A stretch of DNA of 23,500 nucleotides from the NCBI GenBank assembly GCA_023393235.1, contig JAEWMH010000156.1:1-23500 (forward strand), written 5' to 3'. Origin of the DNA: Bacillota bacterium. GTDB lineage: Bacteria > Bacillota > Bacilli > Paenibacillales > NBRC-103111. Positions 14,648 to 22,380 of the stretch are shown here, one piece after another (position 1 is the stretch's first letter; each line of letters opens with the position of its first letter). The notes beneath the pieces were generated by a model that saw nothing but the letters and a program-made list of their open reading frames with translations, was not told where the DNA came from and ran no database searches. A program made the translations under genes and the position numbers.

Positions 14648-15427
14648 ATGGGAGTCGACAGCAGTATGAAAGTGGATTTGATCATGTTTATGGGCCAGTC
14701 CAACATGGCCGGCCGCGGAGCGGTGGAGGAGGCCCCGGCTGTGCGGGAGGGGGTGGGCTATGAATTCCGGGCGATCTCCGATCCGACCCGGCTCTATCCG
14801 TTAGCGGAGCCCTTCGGGGTCCAGGAGAATAATCCGGAGAGTGGTGTAAGCGAATCCAAAAAAACCGGTTCGATGGTCTCCTCCTTTGTTCTGGCTTATC
14901 ATCAGGCGGTAGGCAGGCCGGTTGTAGGTGTATCCTGCTCCATCGGAGGCACCTCCATCAACCAATGGCTTCCGGGAGGCGGGTTTTTGCAGGATGCCAT
15001 CGCGCGGTACCAGGCTGCTAGGAAGTGGCTCGTGGAAAATGGATACATCATCAACCGCCAGTTTATGGTCTGGTGCCAGGGGGAAACCGACGGGGACAAA
15101 AGAATGAGTGGCGGCGAGTATACAGCCAAGGTCACCTCCACGATCGATGCCATGATCTCCGCGGGGCTGGAGACCTGTTATGTGGTTCGCATCGGCAACC
15201 ACCGGGATGACCCGGAGCTGTACCAGGAAATCATGACTGCACAGACAACCCTTTGCCAAACTCATCCCCATGCTGTACTGGTCTCAACCCGGTTTGCATC
15301 CATGGCTTCGGAAGGGTTGATGAAGGACCCTTTCCATTATGTGCAAGAAGGGTATAACCGGACCGGAGCGGATGCCGGGAAGAATACGGCATACCATATT
15401 CTCACTGGACGGAGACCGGAGGTTTAG
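14648..15427 (+). CDS. SASA-domain carbohydrate acetylesterase (CE6/sialate O-acetylesterase-like)
   Basis: This SGNH-type serine esterase of about 259 residues has the family blocks in order: LIMFMGQSNMAGRG with the nucleophile Ser, SIGGTSINQW (oxyanion Gly), MVWCQGETDGD (block III) and DPFHYVQEGYNRTG (Asp-x-x-His). It belongs to the SASA/CE6 group, which includes acetyl xylan esterases, so removal of acetyl groups from xylan or pectin fragments fits the neighbourhood. No signal peptide is visible, implying cytoplasmic action on imported acetylated oligosaccharides. The start is uncertain: ATG 14648 has GGAG nine bases upstream, ATG 14666 gives the MKVDLIMFMGQSN start common in the family with GGGAG 11 bases upstream, and a TTG at 14627 lacks a ribosome site. 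It lies between the broken sigma locus and the membrane AraC gene. Confidence 0.85.
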   Translation: MGVDSSMKVDLIMFMGQSNMAGRGAVEEAPAVREGVGYEFRAISDPTRLYPLAEPFGVQENNPESGVSESKKTGSMVSSFVLAYHQAVGRPVVGVSCSIGGTSINQWLPGGGFLQDAIARYQAARKWLVENGYIINRQFMVWCQGETDGDKRMSGGEYTAKVTSTIDAMISAGLETCYVVRIGNHRDDPELYQEIMTAQTTLCQTHPHAVLVSTRFASMASEGLMKDPFHYVQEGYNRTGADAGKNTAYHILTGRRPEV

Positions 15428-15485
15428 AAACCAATTGCATAGGCCCCACGCCGCAGTTGAAACGTTTTTGGTCAACCGGGGCACA

Positions 15486-15514
15486 TTGTTTTGAACGGGG
15501 CTTGCATGTACAAT
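15486..15514 (+). promoter_or_regulatory. Probable sigma-A promoter of the membrane AraC gene
   Basis: TTGTTT (15486-15491) and TACAAT (15509-15514) are separated by 17 bases, placing transcription start about 35 bases before the ATG at 15558. Both hexamers are one or two changes from consensus. No terminator is visible between the esterase stop and this promoter. Confidence 0.5.
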
Positions 15515-15557
15515 AGAGGGGACTCATGCCGGAAACCCAATTGACGGGAGAATGTGG

Positions 15558-17933
15558 ATGGAGAAACAACGAAAAAAATGGTTTAACAGCCGCAGTGTGC
15601 TGATGACATGGACGTTGTCGTATTTGGCTGTTTTGCTGCTTCCGGTTATTTTAAGCGCTTTGGTGTACCTGCAATCCAGCAAAATGCTGACCGATGAAAT
15701 CCATCTGGCCAACAACTCGCTGCTGAAGCAGCTGCGGGAGCTGATGGACAAGCAGGTGGAGGCTATGGAGCGCCTCAACTTCGAGCTGAACTGGAATACG
15801 AAGGTCCGGGAGCTGGTGGACCAGCATAAATACAACATTTATCCGGAAGAATATCTGTATGATCTTCACAGTGCCACCAAGGATTTGGTATTGTACCAAA
15901 CGGCTTATTCCGAGGCGGACTTATTCTACGTTTATATTGCCAAGCAGGATACGGTGATGCTGCCCGGCATCTACCGCGATACCCGGTTTGCTTACAGTGA
16001 ACATCACCAGTCTTCCGAGCTCAGCTATGAGGAATGGATCAATATCCTCCGCAGGGACAAGTTCAAGGGGTTTGTACCCATGAAGCGGCTCCTGGACAGA
16101 GGCGGCTCTGTGCCTGCTTTGGCTTATATCAGCACCTATGACTACGAGGACGGCAAACCCGCCGGCGCCAACGTCATTATGGTGGACCAGTCGAAGATTC
16201 TGACGGCTATCAACAATATCCAGGCCTTCAGCAAAGGCCAGGTGCTGATTGCCGACGCCAACAACAAGGTGCTGGTATCCAGCTCCGAGTCCACCCTGCC
16301 GTCTGAGCTGCCCTTCGGCAAACTTCCGGAGGGAGGAGGTATGTTCTTCTGGAAATCCGGCGGGAACAAATATGAGGTGTTCAACATTCCTTCGGCCGTG
16401 TCGAAGCTCCAGTATATCTCCATCATTCCCAGTGAGGTCTATTGGAAAAAAGCCCAGCTGGTCCGGAATCTCACTCTGGCCAGTATTGCGGCAAGCCTGC
16501 TGGGTGGCGGACTGCTGACCTATTTCTTCCTGAGGAAAAATTATAACCCTGTTCAACGCCTGGTATACGCTTTCCGCAATAAGTCGTCGGTGCGGGAGAA
16601 TGGCGGCAATGAGTTTCTCTACATCCAGCAGGCGGTGGACCGGACGCTGGACGAAATGGACCATATGGCGCTGGAGATGAAAAAGCAGCATTATACCCTG
16701 CGTTCCAACTTCGTCACCCGGCTCCTGAAGGGGAAGACGGATAACGGCCTTCCTCTGGAGGAGTCCCTGGCTGCATATGAGATGGAGCTTTTGTCCGAAA
16801 AATTCGCCGTTCTGCTGTTTTATGTGGAGGATCATGAGGTTTTCCTGGACCGGATCCAAGGCAAAAGCACCGGGGAAAAGCTGAAGCTGCTGGACTTCAT
16901 CGTCACCAATGTGGTGGAGGAGCTGGTTAACGGGAAGGACCGCGGCTATATGACGGAAGCGGATGATGCCTTGGCATGCCTCATCAGCCTTTCGGAACGG
17001 CCGCAGGAGGAGCAGCTGCAGGATTTGCTCCAGGTTGCCCGTACGGCCCAGGATTTTCTGGCGGAGAAATACAGCATTTATATTACGGTATCCCTCAGCA
17101 GTGTGCACAACGGACTGGATCAGGTCCACCAGGCCTATCAGGAAGCGATCTATTCCATGGAGTACAAGCTGGTGATGGGCAAGCAGGAAATCCTGCCCTT
17201 CGAGGAGATTGAACGTTACACCAGCCGGACGGAATCGGATTCCGGGTATTATTATCCGCTGCAAAGCGAGCAGCAGCTCATCAATTATGTCAAGGTAGGG
17301 GATTTCGCTGCAGCCAAGGGCGCGTTGGAGGAGATTCTGGAGACGAATTTCTCCAGACATCCGGTTTCGGTGCCTGTGGCCCGCTGCCTGATGCTGGATC
17401 TGGTGGGTACACTCATCAAGAGCATCGGGGAATTGGGCGGGGCCCAGGAGAATATTCTCATCCAGAACCCCAGGCGGATTGACAGGCTGTCTTCTTCCGA
17501 AACGCTGGCCGAAATGCGGGAGCACTTAACTTCAATGCTGCAGGAGGCCTGTGCATTCGCCGAAGCCAAACGTATGCAAAATGTCCAATTGAACCGCCAG
17601 CGGGCCCTCGATGGTTTGATCGGGGAGGTATCCGCCTACATTGACGGGCATTATACCGATCCCGGCCTCAATGTATCCCTGCTGGGACAGCTGTTCGAGA
17701 TGAAACCCACGTATCTGTCCAAGCTCTTTAAGGACCAGACCGGGGAGGGGCTTTTGGAGACGGTGAACCGGAAGCGGATCGACCGGGCCAAGCAGCTCAT
17801 GTCGGCCAGCCGGCTGACGGTGAACGAAGCGGCGGAGAAATCCGGCTTTAACGATGTAGGCACCTTCATCCGCACCTTCAAAAAAATGGAGGGCATCACT
17901 CCCGGCAAGTACAAGGAAATTCACGACGAATAA
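15558..17933 (+). CDS. Membrane-anchored AraC family regulator (YtdP/YesN-like, Cache-type sensor)
   Basis: This one-component sensor-regulator has 791 residues. TM1 (about 15-37, TWTLSYLAVLLLPVIL) and TM2 (about 303-325, ASIAASLLGGGLLTYFF) flank a 265-residue extracellular domain with the look of a dCache sensor (YIAKQDTVMLPGIYRDTRFA, VIMVDQSKIL). The cytoplasmic part ends in an AraC helix-turn-helix pair at about 694-790 (LNVSLLGQLFEMKPTYLSKL and VNEAAEKSGFNDVGTFIRTF). Proteins of this plan typically sit beside LplA/YtcQ-type sugar importers in Paenibacillus and Bacillus and activate them. The start is taken as ATG 15558 because GGGAG (15546-15550) is seven bases away; the ATG at 15552 would be only one base from it. 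The downstream neighbour is the binding-protein gene, its likely target. Confidence 0.92.
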   Translation: MEKQRKKWFNSRSVLMTWTLSYLAVLLLPVILSALVYLQSSKMLTDEIHLANNSLLKQLRELMDKQVEAMERLNFELNWNTKVRELVDQHKYNIYPEEYLYDLHSATKDLVLYQTAYSEADLFYVYIAKQDTVMLPGIYRDTRFAYSEHHQSSELSYEEWINILRRDKFKGFVPMKRLLDRGGSVPALAYISTYDYEDGKPAGANVIMVDQSKILTAINNIQAFSKGQVLIADANNKVLVSSSESTLPSELPFGKLPEGGGMFFWKSGGNKYEVFNIPSAVSKLQYISIIPSEVYWKKAQLVRNLTLASIAASLLGGGLLTYFFLRKNYNPVQRLVYAFRNKSSVRENGGNEFLYIQQAVDRTLDEMDHMALEMKKQHYTLRSNFVTRLLKGKTDNGLPLEESLAAYEMELLSEKFAVLLFYVEDHEVFLDRIQGKSTGEKLKLLDFIVTNVVEELVNGKDRGYMTEADDALACLISLSERPQEEQLQDLLQVARTAQDFLAEKYSIYITVSLSSVHNGLDQVHQAYQEAIYSMEYKLVMGKQEILPFEEIERYTSRTESDSGYYYPLQSEQQLINYVKVGDFAAAKGALEEILETNFSRHPVSVPVARCLMLDLVGTLIKSIGELGGAQENILIQNPRRIDRLSSSETLAEMREHLTSMLQEACAFAEAKRMQNVQLNRQRALDGLIGEVSAYIDGHYTDPGLNVSLLGQLFEMKPTYLSKLFKDQTGEGLLETVNRKRIDRAKQLMSASRLTVNEAAEKSGFNDVGTFIRTFKKMEGITPGKYKEIHDE

Positions 17934-17946
17934 GGCGGTTTGCCTC

Positions 17947-17988
17947 AAGCCCTGATCCGGAGTAAGGTGCACCGGACGGGGCTTTTTC
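17947..17988 (+). terminator. Terminator of the membrane AraC gene
   Basis: AAGCCC-tga-TCCGG (17947-17960) pairs with CCGGA-cg-GGGCTT (17972-17984), followed by TTTTTC. The internal bulges are small. It isolates the regulator from the importer operon, which then needs its own promoter. Confidence 0.8.
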
Positions 17989-18202
17989 TTACGCTTTAGG
18001 CGATAAAATGGGGGTTTTGGACCATCTGCGTATGCTTTTGGCGATATTGCCGATTCCTTGCGGAGCGTTTTCAATTCCTTTGGATGTACTGAAGATATAC
18101 AACAGAAGAGGGGAAACTTTATAGTATAGGCATGAGCTGCCGGCGAGCAGCTCGCAGGATAACAGCCCATTTTACGGACGAATAAAAAGGAGGTTAACAA
18201 GA
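17989..18202 (+). promoter_or_regulatory. Promoter/leader of the YtcQ-like importer operon
   Basis: This gene-free region probably contains an activator-dependent promoter. -10-like hexamers TATACA (18096-18101) and TATAGT (18120-18125) exist, but neither has a recognisable -35 at 16-18 bases, which is what an AraC-activated promoter often looks like. A perfect hairpin GAGCTGC (18134-18140) / GCAGCTC (18147-18153) with a six-base loop lies in the likely 5' leader without a U-tract. AAGGAGG ends ten bases before the GTG start. Confidence 0.4.
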
Positions 18203-19840
18203 GTGCGGAATACATTCAAAAAAACAGTGCCCGCTCTGATGGCATTCACAATGGTGGGAGGAGCGCTGGCAGGATGCTCTGACAAAGGCGGGGATCAAGG
18301 TGCGGCATCTCCAGCCGCAGGTTCCTCTGCAGCTCCTGCAGCTGCAATTACGTATCCGATTCAAACTGACAAAACTCTGACCTATTGGGGGGCGTTGCCC
18401 AACAACCTGGTGGGTGTTAAGTCCAAACATGAAGAGGTTCCCTTCTACCAGGAATGGCAAAAGCGGACAGGCATCAAGGTGAATTTCACTACGCCGCCTG
18501 CGAACCAGGCCAAAGAAGCCTTCAACGTGATGCTGGCCTCCGGTGAACTGCCGGATATGCTGGAATACAACTTCTTCGATTTCCCGGGCGGACCGGAAAA
18601 AGCCATTAAAGACGGCTATATCATGAAGCTGAATGACCTGATCGATAAATATGCGCCGAATTACAAGAAATTTTTGAAGGAGCATCCGGAAATCGACAAG
18701 ATGGTCAAAACGGATGAAGGCAGCTATTATTCCTTCCCGTTCATCCGGGGTGATGAATCCCTCCTGATTTTCCAAGGCCCCATTATCCGTAAGGATTGGC
18801 TGGATGAGCTGGGACTGCCGGTTCCGGAAACCATTGACGATTGGACCGCTACCTTGAAGGCCTTCAAGGAGAAAAAGGGAGCCAAGGCCCCCATATCCTT
18901 CGTAGGCAAGCCGCGGGTGTTTAATGAATTGGGCAACGGCGCCTTCGTGGGAGCCTTCGGCGTAACCCGCGACTTCTATCTGGAGAACGGCGCCGTCAAG
19001 TTCGGACCAGCGGAGAAGGGCTATAAGGAATTCCTGGCGCTCTTCCGTCAATGGTACGCAGACGGCCTGCTGGACAAGGATGTGGCCACTGTGGATTCCA
19101 AGGTGCTGGACGCCAACATTACCTCCGGCGCAACAGGCGCAACCTGGGGCAACGCCGGCGGCGGCATCGGCAAATGGCAGCCTCTTTTGAAGGAAAAGGA
19201 CGCCAAGGCTTCAGTAGTCGGCACTCCTTATCCGGTTCAGAAGAAGGGTGAAACACCGAAGTTCGGCCAACGGGACTATGCATTCTCCACCGGCGGTATG
19301 GTGGCCATTTCGACCAAATCCAAAAACGCTGAGCTTGCTGTGAAAATGCTGGATTATGGCTACAGCCAAGAAGGTCAACTGTTCCATAACTTCGGTACCG
19401 AAGGCACCAGCTACAAGATGGAAAACGGCTATCCGAAATATACCGATCTGATCATGAAGAACCCGGATAAACTGGCTCCTGCACAAGCCATGAGCCTTTA
19501 CATCCGAGGCAATACCATGGGTCCCTTCATTCAAGATAAGCGTTATTCCGAGCAGTATCTGAATATGCCGGAGCAGCAGCAGGCGGTATCCACCTGGAAG
19601 AAGACGGACATGGCCAAGTACCAGCTTCCGTTGGTAACCCCGACTCCGGAGGAAAGCGCAGAGTTTGCCAAGATTATGACCGACGTGAACACCCTGGTAG
19701 ATGAAATGACCCTGAAGATTATTCTGGGAGCGGAGCCTCTGGAATCCTACGAGAAGTATGTAGAGAAGATGAACTCCATCAAGCTGTCCCGTGCCATCGA
19801 AATCAAGAAGGCGGCGCTGGACCGTTACAACAAGCGGTAA
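18203..19840 (+). CDS. Oligosaccharide-binding lipoprotein, YtcQ/LplA-like
   Basis: This 545-residue ABC-importer binding protein has a lipoprotein signal with lipobox LAGC (Cys25) and then an Ala/Ser/Gly-rich linker. The mature part begins with TLTYWGALPNNLVG and contains the large-family block FYQEWQKRTGIKVNFTTPP, then MLASGELPDMLEYN; the size (about 545) is typical of YtcQ/LplA proteins that bind long or charged oligosaccharides. In Bacillus subtilis the YtcQ-YteP-YtcP system takes up pectin-derived oligogalacturonides and rhamnogalacturonan-I products, and the lyase downstream supports a similar substrate here. The start is GTG 18203 with a strong AAGGAGG. It is the first gene of the importer operon, and a terminator-like hairpin separates it from the permeases. 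Confidence 0.9.
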   Translation: MRNTFKKTVPALMAFTMVGGALAGCSDKGGDQGAASPAAGSSAAPAAAITYPIQTDKTLTYWGALPNNLVGVKSKHEEVPFYQEWQKRTGIKVNFTTPPANQAKEAFNVMLASGELPDMLEYNFFDFPGGPEKAIKDGYIMKLNDLIDKYAPNYKKFLKEHPEIDKMVKTDEGSYYSFPFIRGDESLLIFQGPIIRKDWLDELGLPVPETIDDWTATLKAFKEKKGAKAPISFVGKPRVFNELGNGAFVGAFGVTRDFYLENGAVKFGPAEKGYKEFLALFRQWYADGLLDKDVATVDSKVLDANITSGATGATWGNAGGGIGKWQPLLKEKDAKASVVGTPYPVQKKGETPKFGQRDYAFSTGGMVAISTKSKNAELAVKMLDYGYSQEGQLFHNFGTEGTSYKMENGYPKYTDLIMKNPDKLAPAQAMSLYIRGNTMGPFIQDKRYSEQYLNMPEQQQAVSTWKKTDMAKYQLPLVTPTPEESAEFAKIMTDVNTLVDEMTLKIILGAEPLESYEKYVEKMNSIKLSRAIEIKKAALDRYNKR

Positions 19841-19856
19841 GCGTAGAATTGACGTG

Positions 19857-19890
19857 CCGGGAGAGGCGGAAATTCCCTTCTCCCGGTTTT
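19857..19890 (+). terminator. Intercistronic terminator-like hairpin (attenuator) after the binding-protein gene
   Basis: CCGGGAGA (19857-19864) pairs perfectly with TCTCCCGG (19879-19886), followed by TTTT (19887-19890). It lies between the binding-protein stop and the permease ribosome site. With only four Ts it would be leaky. Such elements commonly raise the binding protein over the permeases by partial termination or by protecting the mRNA 3' end. Confidence 0.65.
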
Positions 19891-19915
19891 GATAGAGAAG
19901 GAGGAGTGGCAGGAG

Positions 19916-20875
19916 ATGTCCAAAGTGGCGGCGGTTCAAGGTCATGAGGCCGTAATAGACAGAAACAGCTTCAAGCACCGGTTTAAGCGGGACTTTAAGC
20001 TGAATAAGCTGTTGTATTTAATGATGATTCCTGTTTTAGCATATTACATTATTTTCCATTATTTCCCTATGTACGGGGCGGTTATCGCCTTTAAGGACTA
20101 TTCCCCTATGAAGGGGATTATGGGCAGCGATTGGGTCGGTTTTGCCCACTTCAAGGATTTCTTCGGCAGCTATTATTTTTGGCGGATTCTCACCAATACG
20201 GTCATTATCAGTGTATACTCCCTGATTTTTATGTTCCCGGCTCCGATCATTCTCGCCTTGCTGATTAATGAAGTGAAGAACCAGACCTTTAAACGGGTTG
20301 TCCAAACGGTTTCGTATATGCCGTATTTTATTTCGCTGGTCGTTATTTGCGGCATGATTACCGACTTCACCAACAGTAATGGCATTATTAATACAATCTT
20401 CTCCTGGTTCGGCTATGACGGGGCAGCGATGCTGCAGAAGCCCGGATTGTTCCGTCCGATCTATATTTTCTCTGAAGTATGGCAAAAGATCGGTTGGGAC
20501 TCCATCATCTACATTGCAGCCTTGATGGGCATTGACCAGGAGCAGTATGAGGCGGCCCGGATCGACGGCGCCAGCAGGCTGAAGCAGATGTTCTACATTA
20601 CACTGCCCGGCATTCTGCCTACCATCACCATTATGTTCATTCTCCGGATGGGCAATATGCTGAACGTCGGCTTCGAGAAGATTATCCTCTTGTACAATCC
20701 GGTTACGTATGAAACGGCGGATGTGATCTCCTCCTTTGTGTACCGGAAGGGTCTTCTGGAATTCGGCTGGAGCTACAGTACCGCAGTGGGGCTGTTTAAT
20801 TCGATTGTCAATCTGATCTTGTTGATCTCGGCGAACTATATTAGCCGTAAGGTTAACGACAGCAGTCTGTGGTAA
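19916..20875 (+). CDS. ABC transporter permease, YteP/LplB-like
   Basis: This inner-membrane permease of about 319 residues has the subfamily signature YYIIFHYFPMYGAVIAFKDYSP close to the N-terminus (about residues 42-63), about six hydrophobic helices, and the EAA loop at about 206-232 (QYEAARIDGASRLKQMFYIT). The C-terminal part (GFEKIILLYNP, then ETADVISSFVYRKGL) is characteristic of YteP/LplB permeases that pair with large YtcQ/LplA binding proteins. ATG 19916 is chosen over the TTG at 19889 because AAGGAGGAG (19898-19906) lies about nine bases before it. The next gene follows after a 133-base gap occupied almost wholly by three 40-bp tandem units. No ATPase is encoded nearby, so a shared MsmX-like ATPase is expected. 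Confidence 0.9.
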   Translation: MSKVAAVQGHEAVIDRNSFKHRFKRDFKLNKLLYLMMIPVLAYYIIFHYFPMYGAVIAFKDYSPMKGIMGSDWVGFAHFKDFFGSYYFWRILTNTVIISVYSLIFMFPAPIILALLINEVKNQTFKRVVQTVSYMPYFISLVVICGMITDFTNSNGIINTIFSWFGYDGAAMLQKPGLFRPIYIFSEVWQKIGWDSIIYIAALMGIDQEQYEAARIDGASRLKQMFYITLPGILPTITIMFILRMGNMLNVGFEKIILLYNPVTYETADVISSFVYRKGLLEFGWSYSTAVGLFNSIVNLILLISANYISRKVNDSSLW

Positions 20876-20880
20876 GCGAA

Positions 20881-21000
20881 TGCTTACGAAGCCGGCTTTC
20901 CTAATGGAAAGCCCTGAGAGTGCTTACGAAGCCGGATTACCTGACAGAATGCCCTGAGTATGCTTACGTAGCTGGCTTTCCTGGCGGAAAGCCCTGAGGA
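20881..21000. repeat. Three 40-bp tandem units with hairpins between the two permease genes
   Basis: Units at 20881-20920, 20921-20960 and 20961-21000 have an exact 40-base period. Each starts TGCTTACG(A/T)AGC(C/T)GG and ends GCCCTGAG plus two variable bases. Units 1 and 3 contain a perfect 8-bp stem (GGCTTTCC / GGAAAGCC) with loops TAAT and TGGC, so the loop differs while the stem is preserved. In unit 2 the stem has four mismatches. The end of unit 3 merges with the following bases to give GAGGAGGATT, the ribosome site of the next permease. There are no spacers, so this is not a CRISPR array. Confidence 0.9.
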
Positions 21001-21008
21001 GGATTAAT

Positions 21009-21890
21009 ATGTACGCGAAAACCGGCTCTGGAGAAAGAGCCTTCATCATCACCATCTACGTGGTGCTTTCCGCACTGGTGGTCGTCACCTTGTATCCGCT
21101 GTTGTATGTGGCATTTGCCTCCTTCAGCGATTCGTCCCAGCTTATCGCCCACAGGGGCTTTATGTACAAGCCGTTGGGCTTCAGCCTGGAAGCCTACCAA
21201 AGCGTATTTAAAAACCCCGGCATCATCAAGGGCTACGGCAACACGTTGTTCATTCTGGTGGCAGGCGTATCGCTGAACCTGCTCCTGACCGCTATTGCGG
21301 CGTATGTATTGTCCCGCAGAGGGGTTATGTGGAACAGCTTGTTTACGATCCTCATCGTATTTACGATGTTTTTCCATGGCGGGTTGGTTCCGTTGTATCT
21401 GGTGGTAAAAGGTGCGGGCCTCATCGATTCCTTGTGGGCCACTATTATTCCGTTTGCGGTGAGTACCTTCAACCTGATTATTATGCGCACCTCCTTCCAG
21501 GCTATACCTGAGAGTCTGGAGGAATCGGCCAAGATTGACGGCGCCAATCATCTGACCATTCTGTTCCGGATTGTATTGCCTCTGTCCATGCCAGTGGTGG
21601 CGGTAATGATTCTGTATTATGCGGTAGACAAATGGAATGCCTGGTTCTATGCGTCCATCTTCTTGAAGGACCGGAACCTGTTCCCGCTGCAGCTGGTGCT
21701 CCGGGAAATCCTCATCGCCAACTCTACGGACAGCATGACAGCCGGAGCCAGCTCCGGTGACCAGTTCAGGATTGGGGAAACCATCAAGTATGCTACCATC
21801 ATGGTCGCGACCGTGCCGATTCTGGCAGTGTACCCCTTCGTGCAAAAGTATTTCGTAAAGGGTGTTATGATCGGTGCTGTGAAAGGGTAA
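21009..21890 (+). CDS. ABC transporter permease, YtcP/LplC-like
   Basis: This 293-residue second permease has six predicted helices and the EAA loop at about residues 166-193 (LEESAKIDGANHLTILFRIV). Subfamily marks include TLYPLLYVAFASFSDSSQL at the N-terminus, FFHGGLVPLYLVVKGAGLID in the middle, and the ending YFVKGVMIGAVKG. It forms the channel with the YteP-like subunit. Its ribosome site GAGGAGG is produced at the end of the third tandem unit, eight to nine bases from the ATG, so evolution of the repeat and translation of this gene are linked. A strong terminator follows. Confidence 0.92.
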   Translation: MYAKTGSGERAFIITIYVVLSALVVVTLYPLLYVAFASFSDSSQLIAHRGFMYKPLGFSLEAYQSVFKNPGIIKGYGNTLFILVAGVSLNLLLTAIAAYVLSRRGVMWNSLFTILIVFTMFFHGGLVPLYLVVKGAGLIDSLWATIIPFAVSTFNLIIMRTSFQAIPESLEESAKIDGANHLTILFRIVLPLSMPVVAVMILYYAVDKWNAWFYASIFLKDRNLFPLQLVLREILIANSTDSMTAGASSGDQFRIGETIKYATIMVATVPILAVYPFVQKYFVKGVMIGAVKG

Positions 21891-21930
21891 AGGCAACTGG
21901 CAAGGGGCCTCCCTGGCCTGCTTTGAAGGC

Positions 21931-21968
21931 AAAACTATCCTCCTCTTGGGAGGGTAGTTTTTGTTTGT
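21931..21968 (+). terminator. Terminator of the YtcQ-YteP-YtcP-like operon
   Basis: AAAACTATCCTCC (21931-21943) pairs with GGAGGGTAGTTTT-type bases at 21949-21961, 13 pairs with one G-T wobble and a short loop, then a T-rich run to about 21968. It is a strong intrinsic terminator 40 bases after the last permease stop. Confidence 0.9.
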
Positions 21969-21980
21969 TTCGACAGTCCA

Positions 21981-22070
21981 TTAGTTCACTCTATGACGCA
22001 GCTTCTTTTGCTGCTCCAAACTGATGGCCAATTGGTTCGCTCTATGACACAGATTTTTTGCTGCTCCAAA
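21981..22070. repeat. Tandem duplication of an approximately 50-bp non-coding unit
   Basis: Bases 21981-22020 and 22032-22070 match at about 90 percent: TTRGTTCRCTCTATGACRCAG, then a T-rich stretch, then TTTTGCTGCTCCAAA, with one single-base indel. A degenerate third start (caactcgtgctctc) may begin near 22079. An 87-codon frame crosses it (21993-22256), but it has no ribosome site and low-complexity content, so I treat it as non-coding. Confidence 0.6.
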
Positions 22071-22182
22071 TCGACCGTCAACTCGTGCTCTCTTCACCGG
22101 CCCCTTCCATCTGGTGCTGTCCCTCCACTACCAACTCCGTTACCTGTCTACCATGAGAACCACGTCATGCTTCGTCAACCGG

Positions 22183-22367
22183 CTAACGGAACTCAGCGAC
22201 TCTTAGAGGCAAATAATCCGTTTGTTTCCGCTGTAACGGAACTGAGAAGCACTTAAAGGGCAATAATCGGGTTTTGCGCCCCGTTTTCTTGCTCTAAGGG
22301 TTTCTAAGTTCCGTTACAATTTGCAGATTCGCCATTTTGATATCTAACGGCTTCTCAGTTCCGTTAG
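22183..22367. repeat. Cluster B of inverted TAACGGAACT-type intergenic repeats
   Basis: Two right-facing units (22183-22220 and 22233-22270: TAACGGAACT.AG....CTTA.AG....AATAATC) are followed by two left-facing ones (22291-22317 and 22344-22367, ending AGTTCCGTTA). Unit 4 reversed matches the first part of unit 2 almost exactly (TAACGGAACTGAGAAGC). Unit 4 is itself palindromic at its ends (CTAACGG / CCGTTAG). The head is shared with cluster A, so at least nine copies occur in this window, all outside clear genes. Confidence 0.75.
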
Positions 22368-22380
22368 CGCTCCTGCCGAA

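Noticed and set aside
15921..17525. A 534-codon open frame on the minus strand
   Set aside because: It lies entirely opposite the membrane AraC gene, has no ribosome site, and its Gln/His-rich composition is that of an antisense shadow of a GC-rich coding frame.
18194..19051. A 285-codon minus-strand frame (also 19211-19978 and 20964-21932)
   Set aside because: Each mirrors well-recognised transporter genes on the plus strand and shows no family motif.
20881..21000. CRISPR array
   Set aside because: The three units are directly adjacent with no unique spacers; they are tandem repeats with internal hairpins.
21993..22256. An 87-codon small gene
   Set aside because: It has no ribosome site, spans a tandem duplication and a repeat unit, and has low-complexity Leu/Pro content.
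22183..22367. CRISPR or coding origin of the repeat cluster
   Set aside because: Units occur in both orientations and with variable spacing, unlike a CRISPR array, and no frame is maintained.
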